64,000 bases of DNA from Pseudomonadota bacterium (GCA_029779845.1 JAKOZT010000015.1:96052-160051), one strand, 5' to 3'; numbered from the stretch's first letter, positions 10,326 through 21,320 are shown. Numbers and translations are program-made. Notes: a model not told the origin generated them from the sequence alone.

Positions 10326-10343
10326 GGCGGGGATAATCCCGCC
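10326..10343 (+). promoter_or_regulatory. Putative ettA promoter -10 within a near-palindrome
   Basis: GGCGGG and CCCGCC flank GATAAT (10332-10337), a good -10 hexamer, 38 bases before the ettA start. A weak -35 candidate (TCGACG, 10307-10312) lies 19 bases upstream. The same GC-box/AT-core arrangement recurs at other genes in the window. Confidence 0.45.
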
Positions 10344-10375
10344 TTTGCCCCGAAATCGAGAGCTGCGAGACCCCA

Positions 10376-12040
<1,665 letters not shown>

Positions 12041-12045
12041 GGCCG

Positions 12046-12073
12046 GCGCGGCCCCCACCTCGGGGGGGCGCGC
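12046..12073 (+). terminator. GC-rich hairpin after ettA
   Basis: GCGCG followed by a C-run pairs with a G-run and CGCGC around a short loop, directly after the ettA stop. The stem is strong but no T-run follows, so this may slow or help end transcription with Rho instead of acting alone. Confidence 0.35.
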
Positions 12074-12251
12074 TGCCGAAAACGTGGCGGCGCCCCGCGA
12101 TCATGGGTGAGGGCGCGCCCCACGGCACGACGCCGGCATTCCAGAATCCGCGCCAACGCACGTCGATGCGCCGGACACGGAACATGCCGCAGATCCAGAA
12201 CCCTCGCGCCGGAGTTGGGCCGGCGCGGCAGATGCGAAGGAGCGCCGCCTC

Positions 12252-13895
12252 ATGACGGCCTCCCTCGCCAGCCTGCCTCCCGATCATCCCCTCGCGCGCT
12301 TCGAGCCCTTGCGGCCCGCCGAACGGGTGCTGCTGCGCGCCTGCCGGCACGGCGACATCGCCCGCATCGGGCTGCGCCGCCCGCGCGAAGCGCTGCCCGA
12401 GCTGACGGTGCGCGCCTCCTTTCTCGCCGCGCTGGCGCTCGGCGACGGCTCGCACCGCCAGAGCCGGCGCGTGCAGCTGCTGGGCGCCTGGATCGAAGGG
12501 CGGCTCGACTTCGGCGAATGCGAGGTGCCGGCGAGCCTGTGGTTCTTCCGCTGCGTGTTCGACACCACGCCGCTGTTCGACGGTGCGCGCCTGCGCGGCG
12601 CGCTCGCCTTCCCCGATTGCGAGCTGCCGGGGCTGCTGGCCGAGCGCTGCCGCATCGCGCAGGACCTGGCGCTGAACGCCGGCTGCACGATCGCCAGCGA
12701 GGTGCGCCTGCAGCAGGCGCGCATCGAAGGCGACTTCAACGCCGCGCGGCTGGCGATGAGCGGGCATGAATCCTCGCTGCCGGCGCGTCGCAGCCTGACC
12801 GCCGACGGCATCGAGGTCGGCGGCGACGTGCGCATGGCCGAAGGCTTCGACGCTTCGGGCCAGGTGCGTTTCGCCGGCGCGCGCGTGCGCGGCGACTTCA
12901 TCGCCAGCGGCGCGCGTGTGCACGGCCCGCTGGACGCCAGCGGCGCGCGGCGCTGCGCGCTGGTGCTCGATCGCATCGAGGTCGAGGGCGACCTGCGCCT
13001 CGACCAGGGCTTCGCCGCCGCCGGCAGCGTCAGCGCCAAGCGCGCGCGCATCGGCGGCGATCTCGATTGCAGCGGCGCGGCCTTCGACCGCGTCGGCGAC
13101 GCCGCCTGGGGCGAGGGCGTGTCGCTGCTGCTCGACCGCGCCCAGATCGGCGGTGCGCTGCGCCTCGCGCGCCTGCAGGCGCCGCTGCTGGGCGCGTCGT
13201 TCGCGGGCACGCGCGCCAAGGTGCTGGTCGACGATGCGTCGAGCTGGGGCGAGCGCCTGGTGCTCGACGGCTTCGCGTATTCGCACTTCGGCGAGGGCGC
13301 GCCGCTGGACTCGGGCTTCCGCCTCGCCTGGCTGGAATGCCAGCCGGCCGCGCACCTGGACGGCGACTTCCGCATGCAGCCGTGGCGGCGTGCGATGCGC
13401 GTGCTGCGCGGCATGGGCCGGGGCGCCAGCGCCGCCACGCTGGCCTGGCGGCGCGAGCAGCGGCTGCGGCGCATCGGGCGCGTCGGCGAATCGCTGCCGG
13501 GTGCCTTGCGCTGGCTGGCGCGCGCCGCGCATGCCGGCTTCGGCGCGCTGGCCGGCTATGGCTGGCGGCCGCAGCGGCTGGCGGCCTGGGCGCTGCTGGC
13601 GTGGCTGGGCGGCGGGGCCTTCTTCGCGCTGGCGCAGCCGCATGGCGCGCTGGCGGCGGTGGCGCCGGCCGCATCGTTCAGCCCCTTCGCCTACGCGCTC
13701 GACCTGCTGCTGCCCGGCATCGACCTGCACGAGGCGAGCCGCTGGCTGCCCGCGAGCAGCGCCGCCGCGCTGCCGTGGAGCGAGGCGGCGCGAGCGGTCG
13801 GCTGGGCGCTGCGCCTGTTCGGCGCGCTCGCGGCCGCGCTGCTGCTGGTGTCGCTGGCGGGCTGGGCGGATCGGGATCGCCAGCAGGGGCGCTGA
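12252..13895 (+). CDS. Beta-solenoid repeat protein with C-terminal membrane helices
   Basis: A 547-residue protein of unknown function. Residues about 50-340 are a series of short imperfect repeats of the form (hydrophobic)-x-G-A-R-(hydrophobic)-x-G-D-(hydrophobic), for example RFAGARVRGDFIASGARV, which suggests a right-handed beta-solenoid like bactofilin or pentapeptide-type folds. The C-terminal third has basic helices and hydrophobic segments (about 440-462 and 520-540) that should anchor it in the membrane. Similar proteins are sometimes labelled membrane-associated oxidoreductase, but I see no cofactor motif that supports this. AAGGAG lies nine bases before the ATG. A small inverted repeat separates it from the metalloprotease gene. 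Confidence 0.8.
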   Translation: MTASLASLPPDHPLARFEPLRPAERVLLRACRHGDIARIGLRRPREALPELTVRASFLAALALGDGSHRQSRRVQLLGAWIEGRLDFGECEVPASLWFFRCVFDTTPLFDGARLRGALAFPDCELPGLLAERCRIAQDLALNAGCTIASEVRLQQARIEGDFNAARLAMSGHESSLPARRSLTADGIEVGGDVRMAEGFDASGQVRFAGARVRGDFIASGARVHGPLDASGARRCALVLDRIEVEGDLRLDQGFAAAGSVSAKRARIGGDLDCSGAAFDRVGDAAWGEGVSLLLDRAQIGGALRLARLQAPLLGASFAGTRAKVLVDDASSWGERLVLDGFAYSHFGEGAPLDSGFRLAWLECQPAAHLDGDFRMQPWRRAMRVLRGMGRGASAATLAWRREQRLRRIGRVGESLPGALRWLARAAHAGFGALAGYGWRPQRLAAWALLAWLGGGAFFALAQPHGALAAVAPAASFSPFAYALDLLLPGIDLHEASRWLPASSAAALPWSEAARAVGWALRLFGALAAALLLVSLAGWADRDRQQGR

Positions 13896-13902
13896 GAGCT
13901 GC

Positions 13903-13928
13903 GCTGCGTCAGAATCGCGCGACGCAGC
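13903..13928 (+). repeat. Perfect 8-bp inverted repeat before the metalloprotease gene
   Basis: GCTGCGTC (13903-13910) and GACGCAGC (13921-13928) flank a ten-base spacer in the 47-base gap between two same-strand genes. There is no T-run. It could be an operator overlapping the promoter of the metalloprotease gene, whose ATG is 14 bases downstream, or a hairpin that shields the ribosome binding region. Confidence 0.4.
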
Positions 13929-13942
13929 TACCGCGCCCGCCC

Positions 13943-16627
13943 ATGTCTCTTCCGCTTCGTCTTGCCGTACTGACCTCGATCGCCTCGGCGCTGGCCGCCT
14001 GCGCCACACCCGGGCCTGCCGCCGCACCGGTCGCCCAGGCCGCCATGCCCGCCGCGAGCGCGGCCTCCGCGCCGGCCGGCGCCGCCTCCGCACCCGGCGC
14101 CACGCCGCCGCGCCCTGACCCGGCCGCGCCCAAGCCCTTCGCCGAGGTGATCAAGGATGCGAAGCAGCAGCCCGGCTTCATCCCGGTCTGGCGCAAGGAC
14201 GAGAAGGTCTGGCTGGAGATCCCGGCCGAGCGGCTCGACCAGCCCTTCCTGCTGTCGGCCAACGTGGCCGAGTCGATCGGCGAGCGCGGCCTGTACGGCA
14301 GCCAGATGGGGCCGTCGTGGCTGGCGGCGTTCCGCCGCGTCAACAACCAAGTCCAGCTCGTCGCGCTGAACACCGAGTACGCGGCCACCACGCCGGCGAT
14401 GAAGACGACGGTGGCGCAGGCCTTCTCCGCCAGCCTGCTCGCTGCTGGCCCGCTGGCGAGCGCGCCGCATCCGGAGCGCAAGTCGCTGCTGGTCGATGCG
14501 GGCATGCTGATCGCCGACCTGCCCAACTACTCGATGAGCATCGAGCGCGCCTTCCGCATGACCTACGGGCTGGACCGCGCCAATTCCTCGATCGAGAAAG
14601 CGCGCGTGCTCGGCGACATGACGACGCTGAACCTGCGCCTGCATTTCTCGACCGCGCGGCTGCCGCTGCCGCCGCTGGCGCCGCCGCCGCCGAACACGCC
14701 GGTGCCCACGCCGCCCAAGGTGCTGCCCGATGCGCGCAGCATGTTCGTCGGCATGGTCTACAGCTTCACGAAGCTGCCCGAGCAGACCATGCCGGCGCGC
14801 GAGACCGACCCGCGCGTCGGCCACTTCTTCGACACGGTGACCGACCTCAGCACCGACATCCAGCCCAACCCGAAGCGCTTCCTCGTCAACCGCTGGCGGC
14901 TGGAGAAGGCCGACCCGGCGGCCGCGTTGTCGGAGCCCAGGCAGCCCATCGTCTTCTGGCTCGACAAGAACATCCCGCCGCTGTACCGCCAGGCGGTGAC
15001 CGAAGGCATCCTGGAATGGAACAAGGCCTTCGAGCGCATCGGCTTCAAGAGCGCGGTCGTCGCGAAGCAGCAGGGCGAGGACGATGATTTCGACACCCTC
15101 GATGCGCGCCACGCTTCGATCCGCTGGTTCGTCGGCTCGGACGTCGGCTTCGCGCGCGGCCCGAGCCAGACCGATCCTCGCAGCGGCGAGATCATCGATG
15201 CCGACATCGCGATGAGCGACGTGTTCGGCCGCGGCGCGCGGCGCTTCCGCGTCGAGAGCGTGGGCGGCGCGGCGGCCGAGGCGCCGCACGATCATCAGCA
15301 CGACGCGCAGGCCTGCGACTACGCCGACCAAGCCGCCGCCGAATTCGGCTTCGCGCTCGACCTGCTCGATGCGCGCGGCGAGATCGCCACCGACGGCCCC
15401 GAGGCCGAGGCCTTCGCGAAGTCGGTGGTGCGCGACACCATCATGCACGAGGTGGGCCACACGCTCGGGCTGACGCACAACTTCAAGGCCTCCACCGTCT
15501 ACACCCGCGCGCAGCTGCAGGACAAGGAGTTCACCGAGAAGAACGGCATCTCCGGCTCGGTGATGGACTACAACGCCTACAACCTCGCCGTTGCCGGCGA
15601 GCGCCAGGGCAGCCTGAACAACACCACGCTCGGCCCCTACGACTACTGGGCCATCGAATACGCCTACAAGCCGATCGCGCCGGCGGACGAGAAGGCCGAG
15701 CTGGCGCGCATCGCCGGGCGCAGCGCGAGCGACCCGCTGCTGGCCTTCGCCAACGACCCCGACACCGGCGGCAGCGCGGCCAACGACGGCATCGACCCGC
15801 TGGTGAACCGCTTCGACCTCGGCGACGACCCGCTGGCCTACTACCGCAAGCGATTGCAGCTCTCGCGCGAGCTGTGGCAGCGCGTGCAGGAGCGCACGCC
15901 GCAGCCGGGCGAAGACCCGAACCGCCAGCGCCGCGTGCTGATTTCGGGCTTCACCGCGCTGCGCGATTCACCCGCGCTGGTGGGCAAGTTCGTCGGCGGC
16001 ATGTACACCACGCGCGCGATGCCGGGCGCGAAGACGCCGGCTTTCGTACCGGTGGAGCCGGCCAAGCAGCGCGAGGCGCTGCAGTTCCTCGCCACCGGGC
16101 TGTTCTCGGCCGACAGCTTCCGCTTCAAGCCGGAGTTCCTCGCCAGCCTCGTGCCCGACTACCGCGAGTGGGAGCGCGGCGGGCTGGTCAGCATCCCGGC
16201 GGCGGTGCAGCAGTTGCAAAGCGTCGCGCTCGACCGGCTGATGAGCCCGGGCACCGCGTCGCGCCTGCTCGACCTGCCGCTGTTCGTGCCCGAGAAGGAA
16301 CGCAAGGGGCTGATCTCGCTGAACGAGGTCTACGCCACGCTGCAAGGCGCGGTGTGGAGCGAGTTGAAGAAGGGCGGCGAGATCGACCGGCTGCGCCGCA
16401 CGCTGCAACGCGAGCATCTGAAGCGCATGCAGGCGCTGCTGGTGCGCGTGGCCACGCCGCTGCCGGCCGATGCGCAGAGCCTGCTGCGCGCCAACGCCAC
16501 CGCGCTGCGCGACGACATCCGCCGTGCGCTGGCGGGCAAGCGCTGGGATGTCGACGCGCGGGCGCATCTGCAGGAGAGCCTGGCGCAGCTGGAGCAGGCG
16601 CTGGCGGCGAGCATGGTGCGCAGCTGA
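13943..16627 (+). CDS. Lipoprotein zinc-dependent metalloprotease (DUF5117/DUF4953 type)
   Basis: An 894-residue predicted outer-envelope protease. The N terminus has a lipoprotein signal with lipobox LAAC (Cys at about 20), then an Ala/Pro-rich linker to about residue 55. The active site HEVGHTLGLTH (residues 502-512) is the extended metzincin motif HExxHxxGxxH, followed by NFKAS and later a Met-turn-like SVMDY. The order (DUF5117-like N region, zinc site, long helical C region) fits the zinc-dependent metalloprotease family of 800-900 residues common in Proteobacteria and Bacteroidota. Substrate unknown. The start follows from the signal peptide. Confidence 0.9.
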   Translation: MSLPLRLAVLTSIASALAACATPGPAAAPVAQAAMPAASAASAPAGAASAPGATPPRPDPAAPKPFAEVIKDAKQQPGFIPVWRKDEKVWLEIPAERLDQPFLLSANVAESIGERGLYGSQMGPSWLAAFRRVNNQVQLVALNTEYAATTPAMKTTVAQAFSASLLAAGPLASAPHPERKSLLVDAGMLIADLPNYSMSIERAFRMTYGLDRANSSIEKARVLGDMTTLNLRLHFSTARLPLPPLAPPPPNTPVPTPPKVLPDARSMFVGMVYSFTKLPEQTMPARETDPRVGHFFDTVTDLSTDIQPNPKRFLVNRWRLEKADPAAALSEPRQPIVFWLDKNIPPLYRQAVTEGILEWNKAFERIGFKSAVVAKQQGEDDDFDTLDARHASIRWFVGSDVGFARGPSQTDPRSGEIIDADIAMSDVFGRGARRFRVESVGGAAAEAPHDHQHDAQACDYADQAAAEFGFALDLLDARGEIATDGPEAEAFAKSVVRDTIMHEVGHTLGLTHNFKASTVYTRAQLQDKEFTEKNGISGSVMDYNAYNLAVAGERQGSLNNTTLGPYDYWAIEYAYKPIAPADEKAELARIAGRSASDPLLAFANDPDTGGSAANDGIDPLVNRFDLGDDPLAYYRKRLQLSRELWQRVQERTPQPGEDPNRQRRVLISGFTALRDSPALVGKFVGGMYTTRAMPGAKTPAFVPVEPAKQREALQFLATGLFSADSFRFKPEFLASLVPDYREWERGGLVSIPAAVQQLQSVALDRLMSPGTASRLLDLPLFVPEKERKGLISLNEVYATLQGAVWSELKKGGEIDRLRRTLQREHLKRMQALLVRVATPLPADAQSLLRANATALRDDIRRALAGKRWDVDARAHLQESLAQLEQALAASMVRS

Positions 16628-16637
16628 TTCGCCCGAT

Positions 16638-16727
16638 TCAGGCCAGGAACAGTGTGCTGGCGATCGCGGCGGTGCCGCCGGCCAGCAGGCAGAAGGTCAG
16701 CGCGGCGCAGAAGAGGCGGTCGATCAT
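16638..16727 (-). CDS. 29-residue single-helix membrane protein
   Basis: A very short gene not usually annotated. ATG at 16725-16727 opens a 29-residue frame that begins MIDRLFCAALTFCLL and ends in TGA at 16638-16640. A strong ribosome binding site (GAAGGAG) lies six bases upstream. After a short charged start (Asp3, Arg4) the chain is entirely hydrophobic or small, so it should form one membrane helix. It lies downstream of the aminopeptidase gene on the same strand and converges on the metalloprotease gene. No function can be assigned. The six-base inverted repeat CGCGAC/GTCGCG at 16747-16763 lies just before its ribosome binding site. Confidence 0.55.
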   Translation of the reverse strand: MIDRLFCAALTFCLLAGGTAAIASTLFLA

Positions 16728-16848
16728 GGTGGGCTCCTTCGAGTCTCGCGACGACGTGTCGCGTTGGAAGGGACTCTAGGAACCGGGGCGCCGCGCCGCG
16801 AGCGCCTTGCGACGGACTGCGCAAAAGGCCGGACGAACTGCGTCTGCG

Positions 16849-18642
16849 TCAGATCGGCGCGGTGCGCTCGAGCAGCCAGTCGCGCGCCGCGCCGCTGATC
16901 AGCGGCTCGATGCGCTCGCGCACCGTCGCGTGGTAGGCGTTCAGCCAGGCGATCTCGTCCTCGCGCAGCAGCGACTTCTCGATGCAGCGGGTGTCGATCG
17001 GGCACAGCGTCAGCGTCTCGAATTCGAGGAATTCGCCGAACTCGTTGCTGCCGGCCGGCACGTTGAGCACCAGGTTCTCGATGCGGATGCCCCACTGCCC
17101 GGGCCGGTACAGGCCCGGCTCGATGCTGGTGACCATGCCGGGCTCCATCGCCATGTGCGGCTCGGGCAGCGCCTTGGAGATGCTCTGCGGGCCTTCGTGC
17201 ACCGCCAGGAAGTAGCCCACGCCGTGGCCGGTGCCGTGGCCGTAGTCCAGGCCGTGCGCCCACAGCGGTGCGCGCGCGATCGCATCGAGCATCGGCGCGA
17301 GCGTGCCGCGCGGGAACTTCGTGCGCGACAGCGCCAGCGTGCCCTTGAGCACCAGCGTGTAGTCGCGCCTGTGCTGCTCGCCGATGGTGCCGATCGGCCA
17401 GACGCGCGTGATGTCGGTGGTGCCGCCCAGGTACTGGCCGCCGGAGTCGATCAGCAGCAGGCCGTCGCCTTCGATCACCGCGTGCGATTCGGGCGTGGCG
17501 CGGTAGTGCGGCATCGCGCCGTTGGCGTTGAAGCCGGCGATGGTGGAAAAGCTCAGGCCCACGAAGCCGGGCCGCCTGGCGCGCGCGGCGCTGAGCTTCT
17601 CGTCGATGCTCAGCTCGGTGATGCGCTCCTTGCCGAGCGCGGCTTCGAACCAGGCGTAGAACTCGCACATCGCGGCGCCGTCCTGGCGCATCGCCTCGCG
17701 GATGTGCGCCGCCTCGGCCTCGCTCTTGCGGCTCTTCAGCAAGGTGCTGGGGTTGATCGCTTCGACGATGGGCACCTTCACCCGCTCGCGCAGCCCGAAG
17801 GTCACGCGCTTCGGATCGAGCAGCAGGGTCGATCCGGCCGGCAGCGCGGCCAGCGCCGCCGCCGCGTCGGCATAGGGCGCGAGCGCGACGCCGTCGGCCG
17901 CCAGCGCCGCCTTCAGCGCCGCATCGACCTTGCCCGCGCCGACGAACAGCGTCGCGCCCGAAGGCGCGATCAGCAGGTGGGCGAGGAAGACCGGGTTGTA
18001 GTCCACGTCCGCGCCGCGCAGGTTGAGCGCCCAGGCGATGTCGTCCAGCGTGCTGATCAGGTGGTGCGTCGCGCCGTGGCGCGCCATCGCCTCGCGCAGT
18101 TGCGCGAGCTTGGGCGCGCGCGCCAGCGGCGCCTCGGGCGCGCGGTGTTCGTACACCGGCGCGGCCGGCAGGGCGGGGCGGTCGGGCCAGACTTCGGCGA
18201 GCAGGTCGATGTCGGTGCGCAGCGTAGCGCCGACCTTGTCCAGCGCGGCGCGCAGCTGCTGCGCCGCCGCCAGGCCGAGCACCGCGCCGTCGACCGCGAC
18301 GTTGTCGCCGGCCTTCATCTCGCGCGCCAGCCACTCGACGTGATGCGTCGCGGTGGCGGTGGGGATCTTCACCAGCGTGATGCCGCTGCCGGCCAGCTCG
18401 GTCTCGGCCTGCACCCAGTAGCGGCTGTCGGCGAACAGCGCCGCCTTGTCGCGCGCCACCACCAGCGTGCCCATCGAGCCGCTGAAGCCCGACAGCCACT
18501 GCCGCCCCTGCCAGTGCTCGGGCAGGTATTCCGACAGGTGCGGGTCGGACGAGGGCACGAGCAGCGCCGCGAAGCCGTGCTTGGCGAGGGCCTGCTGCGT
18601 CTTCGCGATGCGCTCGCGGTGCGGCGAGGTGCGGGTGTCCAT
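16849..18642 (-). CDS. Xaa-Pro aminopeptidase (M24B, long XPNPEP1-type)
   Basis: A metallopeptidase that removes N-terminal residues from peptides with proline in the second position. At 597 residues it is the three-domain form related to eukaryotic XPNPEP1, not the 440-residue PepP. Two creatinase-like N domains (about 10-140 and 165-305) precede the pita-bread catalytic domain (about 320-535). The di-metal ligands can be seen: Asp in LLIDSGGQY, Asp in TTDITRVW, His in GHGTGHGVG, Glu in TSIEPG and Glu in IRIENL. No signal peptide, so cytoplasmic. The stop is 121 bases from the small gene at 16638-16727; upstream, nine bases separate it from the TAXI protein gene. Confidence 0.93.
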   Translation of the reverse strand: MDTRTSPHRERIAKTQQALAKHGFAALLVPSSDPHLSEYLPEHWQGRQWLSGFSGSMGTLVVARDKAALFADSRYWVQAETELAGSGITLVKIPTATATHHVEWLAREMKAGDNVAVDGAVLGLAAAQQLRAALDKVGATLRTDIDLLAEVWPDRPALPAAPVYEHRAPEAPLARAPKLAQLREAMARHGATHHLISTLDDIAWALNLRGADVDYNPVFLAHLLIAPSGATLFVGAGKVDAALKAALAADGVALAPYADAAAALAALPAGSTLLLDPKRVTFGLRERVKVPIVEAINPSTLLKSRKSEAEAAHIREAMRQDGAAMCEFYAWFEAALGKERITELSIDEKLSAARARRPGFVGLSFSTIAGFNANGAMPHYRATPESHAVIEGDGLLLIDSGGQYLGGTTDITRVWPIGTIGEQHRRDYTLVLKGTLALSRTKFPRGTLAPMLDAIARAPLWAHGLDYGHGTGHGVGYFLAVHEGPQSISKALPEPHMAMEPGMVTSIEPGLYRPGQWGIRIENLVLNVPAGSNEFGEFLEFETLTLCPIDTRCIEKSLLREDEIAWLNAYHATVRERIEPLISGAARDWLLERTAPI

Positions 18643-18651
18643 CCGCGAATT

Positions 18652-20013
18652 CTAGGTTCGGGGGGATGACCCCTGCAGACGCCGGCGCACCATCTGGATG
18701 TTGGCGCGCAGCGCATACAGCTCGTCGGCATACGACAGCGGCACGCTGATGCGCCCGGCGCGCTCCTCCAGCTTGTCCAGCTCGGCGAGCAGCTCGCCGG
18801 CCGGGCGGTCGGGCGCCGATTCCTCCAGCCTGCGCAGCTGCCCGTACCAGCGGAAGATGCGCGAGCGCACGCGGAAGGCGTACAGCGGCGGCACCACGCG
18901 CGACAGCGGGATCAGGATCGCGATGATGGACACCAGCACCACCCACATGCGGTCGATCAGATTAGCGAGCCAGAACGGCAGGTAGCGCTGCAGGAAGGGC
19001 GGGCCGTTGCGGTAGAAGCGCTCGGCCTCGGGCGCCAGCGCGCGCTCGGTGTTCTCGATCGACGGGAACGCGCCCTTGCGCTGGAACCAGCCCGGCCCGC
19101 CGTGGATCTGCCGCGCCGCCTGCACGAACAGCTGCACCAGCGCCGGGTGCAGCGATTCCTTGGCGACCAGCGTCGCGGTCGGCGCGATCATGCGGATGTT
19201 GGCCGGCGGCAGGTCGCGCGCCAGGTCGACCACGCCGCGCGGCAGCGTCACCGGGCTGAGGAAGGGAAAGCGGCGCGAGTAGGCCTCGGCCTGCGGAAAG
19301 TCGAACAGCCGGATGCCCGGCGTCTGCAGCAGCATCTGCACCAGCGGCGACTCGGGCGCCGAGGCGAACACCAGCGCGTCGATCTCGCCGCCGAGCAGCG
19401 CCACCGCCGCGGGTGTCGAGGGGTGCTCCACCAGCGTCAGCGCGCCGGCGTCGATGCGGTTCGCCTCGAGCAGGCGCTTCACCAGGTTGGGCACGCCGCT
19501 GCCGGGCGCGCCGATGTTGAGCTTCCAGTCGCCGGAGCGAGCCATCTCGGCGAACGATTCGAGCGCCGGCTTGGCCGCAACGCGCTGCGCCGAGGCCTCG
19601 CGGTAGAACAGCCACACCGGTTCGTAGAACAGGCTGCCGAGCGAGACCAGGTTCGCGTTGGCCTCGTCGGCATCGGCGCGGCTGGCGTGCGCGACGTCGG
19701 CGCCGCCTTGCACGAAGGCGAGGTCGACGCCGGAATCCTCGTCGCGCAGCAGCTGCAGGTTCTCGGCCGCGCCGGCGGTGCCGCGCAGCTCGACGCGGAT
19801 GCCGTGCCGGGCCAGCAGCTCCGCGTAGCGCTTGCCGAACTCGGCATACGCGCCTTGTTCGGCGCCGGTGGCCAGCACCACCTTGTTCGGCGGGTTCGGG
19901 TCGAGCACCTTGTAGGCCAGCAGCAGCAGCGCGAGCGCGAGCAGGATGAACGGGCCGGCGGTGGCGAGCAGGTCGCGCACCGACAGCAGGGTGTGGCGCA
20001 AGGCTTGGGGCAT
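18652..20013 (-). CDS. TAXI-family TRAP transporter solute-binding protein
   Basis: A 453-residue membrane-anchored binding protein of the TAXI (TRAP-associated extracytoplasmic immunogenic) group. An N-terminal helix (about 17-36) anchors the binding domain (about 45-325), which carries TAXI-type sequences such as LATGAEQGAYAEFGKRYAELLARHGI and GAPGSGVPNLVKRLLEAN. A second membrane helix (about 345-368) and a cytoplasmic helical tail follow, longer than in simple periplasmic binding proteins. No DctM/fused DctQM gene is nearby, so its partner, if any, is elsewhere. The start at 20013 gives MPQALRHTLL; a longer frame to 20043 is less likely. It is divergent from the MscS gene across 17 bases. 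Confidence 0.88.
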   Translation of the reverse strand: MPQALRHTLLSVRDLLATAGPFILLALALLLLAYKVLDPNPPNKVVLATGAEQGAYAEFGKRYAELLARHGIRVELRGTAGAAENLQLLRDEDSGVDLAFVQGGADVAHASRADADEANANLVSLGSLFYEPVWLFYREASAQRVAAKPALESFAEMARSGDWKLNIGAPGSGVPNLVKRLLEANRIDAGALTLVEHPSTPAAVALLGGEIDALVFASAPESPLVQMLLQTPGIRLFDFPQAEAYSRRFPFLSPVTLPRGVVDLARDLPPANIRMIAPTATLVAKESLHPALVQLFVQAARQIHGGPGWFQRKGAFPSIENTERALAPEAERFYRNGPPFLQRYLPFWLANLIDRMWVVLVSIIAILIPLSRVVPPLYAFRVRSRIFRWYGQLRRLEESAPDRPAGELLAELDKLEERAGRISVPLSYADELYALRANIQMVRRRLQGSSPRT

Positions 20014-20030
20014 GCCCGTACGATAGCGCC

Positions 20031-21320
20031 ATGACCCGCACACTCGACACCACCGAATTCTCCGAACTGCTCGCGCACCTGACGCGCCCCGCCGCGCTCA
20101 CCGAACTGGGCGTGCTGACCGGCTGCCTGCTGCTCGCCTGGGTGCTGGTGCGGCTGCTGCGCGGGCGCGTCGCGGCGGTCGGCTCGATCTGGTTCGGCGA
20201 GCGCATCGTCGACGGCGTGCTGTTCCCGGTGCTCGCGCTGTCGCTCGCCTACGCCGCGCGGCTGCTGCTCGCGGGCACGCTGCCGATCGCGGTGTTCCGC
20301 GTCGCGATCCCGATCCTGATGTCGCTGGTGGTGATCCGCCTGGCAGTGCGCGTGCTGCGCGTCACCTTCCCGACCGCCCACGCGGTGCGCGTGATCGAGC
20401 GCACCGTGTCGTGGATCGCCTGGCTTGCGGTGGTGCTGTGGGTCACCGGCGTGCTGCCGCTGCTGCTCGACGCGATGGACGAGATCCGCTGGAAGGTCGG
20501 CGGCGCGCAGATCTCGCTGCGCAACGCCGTCGAGGGCACGCTGACCGCCGGCCTGGTGCTGGTGGTGGCGCTGTGGATCTCGGCGGCGATCGAGCGCCAG
20601 CTGCTGCGCGGTACCGGCGACGACCTCTCGATCCGCAAGATCGCCGCCAACCTGGTGCGCGCGCTGCTGCTGTTCATCGGACTGCTGCTGGCGCTCTCCT
20701 CGGTGGGCATCGACCTGACCGCGCTGTCGGTGCTGGGCGGCGCGCTCGGCGTCGGCCTGGGCTTCGGGCTGCAGAAGATCGCGGCCAACTACGTCAGCGG
20801 CTTCGTGATCCTGGCCGAGCGTTCGCTGCGCATCGGCGACATGGTGCGCATCGACAACTTCGAGGGCCGCGTCAACGACATCCGCACGCGCTACACCGTG
20901 ATCCGCGCGCTGTCGGGCCGCAAGGCCATCGTGCCCAACGAGATGCTGATCACGCAGCGCGTCGAGAACCTCTCGCTGGCCGACATGAACGTGTCGCTCA
21001 GTACTACCGTGCAGGTGGCCTACGGCACCGACGTGCGCGCGCTGGGGGCCAAGCTCGTCGAGGCGGTGGCCGCGGTGCCGCGCGTGCTGTCGCAGCCCGC
21101 ACCCTCGTGCCAGCTCGCCGAATTCGCCGCCGACGGCATGAACCTGACGATCGGCTTCTGGATCGCCGACCCCGAGAACGGCCAGGGCGGCGTGCGCTCC
21201 GACGTCAACCTCGCGGTGCTCGACGTGCTGGAACGCGAGGGCGTCGAGATCCCGTTCCCGCAGCGGGTGATGCACCACGTCGGCATCGACCCGACGGCCG
21301 GCAAGGCGGGCGAGGCCTGA
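20031..21320 (+). CDS. MscS-family mechanosensitive ion channel
   Basis: A 429-residue inner-membrane channel expected to open on membrane tension under hypo-osmotic shock. There are several N-terminal TM helices (about 25-45, 62-83, 85-108, 125-145, 165-185) before the MscS core. The pore-lining helix, rich in Ala and Gly, is at about 225-250 (LSVLGGALGVGLGFGLQKIAANYVSG). The beta domain (about 255-310, IGDMVRIDNFEGRVNDIRTRYTVIR) and the C-terminal domain follow. More TM helices than MscS itself place it with the mid-size YbdG/YnaI-like group. It is ten bases before marC and probably co-transcribed. Confidence 0.92.
   Translation: MTRTLDTTEFSELLAHLTRPAALTELGVLTGCLLLAWVLVRLLRGRVAAVGSIWFGERIVDGVLFPVLALSLAYAARLLLAGTLPIAVFRVAIPILMSLVVIRLAVRVLRVTFPTAHAVRVIERTVSWIAWLAVVLWVTGVLPLLLDAMDEIRWKVGGAQISLRNAVEGTLTAGLVLVVALWISAAIERQLLRGTGDDLSIRKIAANLVRALLLFIGLLLALSSVGIDLTALSVLGGALGVGLGFGLQKIAANYVSGFVILAERSLRIGDMVRIDNFEGRVNDIRTRYTVIRALSGRKAIVPNEMLITQRVENLSLADMNVSLSTTVQVAYGTDVRALGAKLVEAVAAVPRVLSQPAPSCQLAEFAADGMNLTIGFWIADPENGQGGVRSDVNLAVLDVLEREGVEIPFPQRVMHHVGIDPTAGKAGEA

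Noticed and set aside
12046..12073. Certain intrinsic terminator for ettA
   Set aside because: The stem is strong but there is no T-run, so it is listed only as a possible hairpin terminator at low confidence.
12252..13895. Oxidoreductase function sometimes given to this family
   Set aside because: No flavin, haem or NAD(P) motif is visible; sequence is repeat beta-solenoid plus membrane helices.
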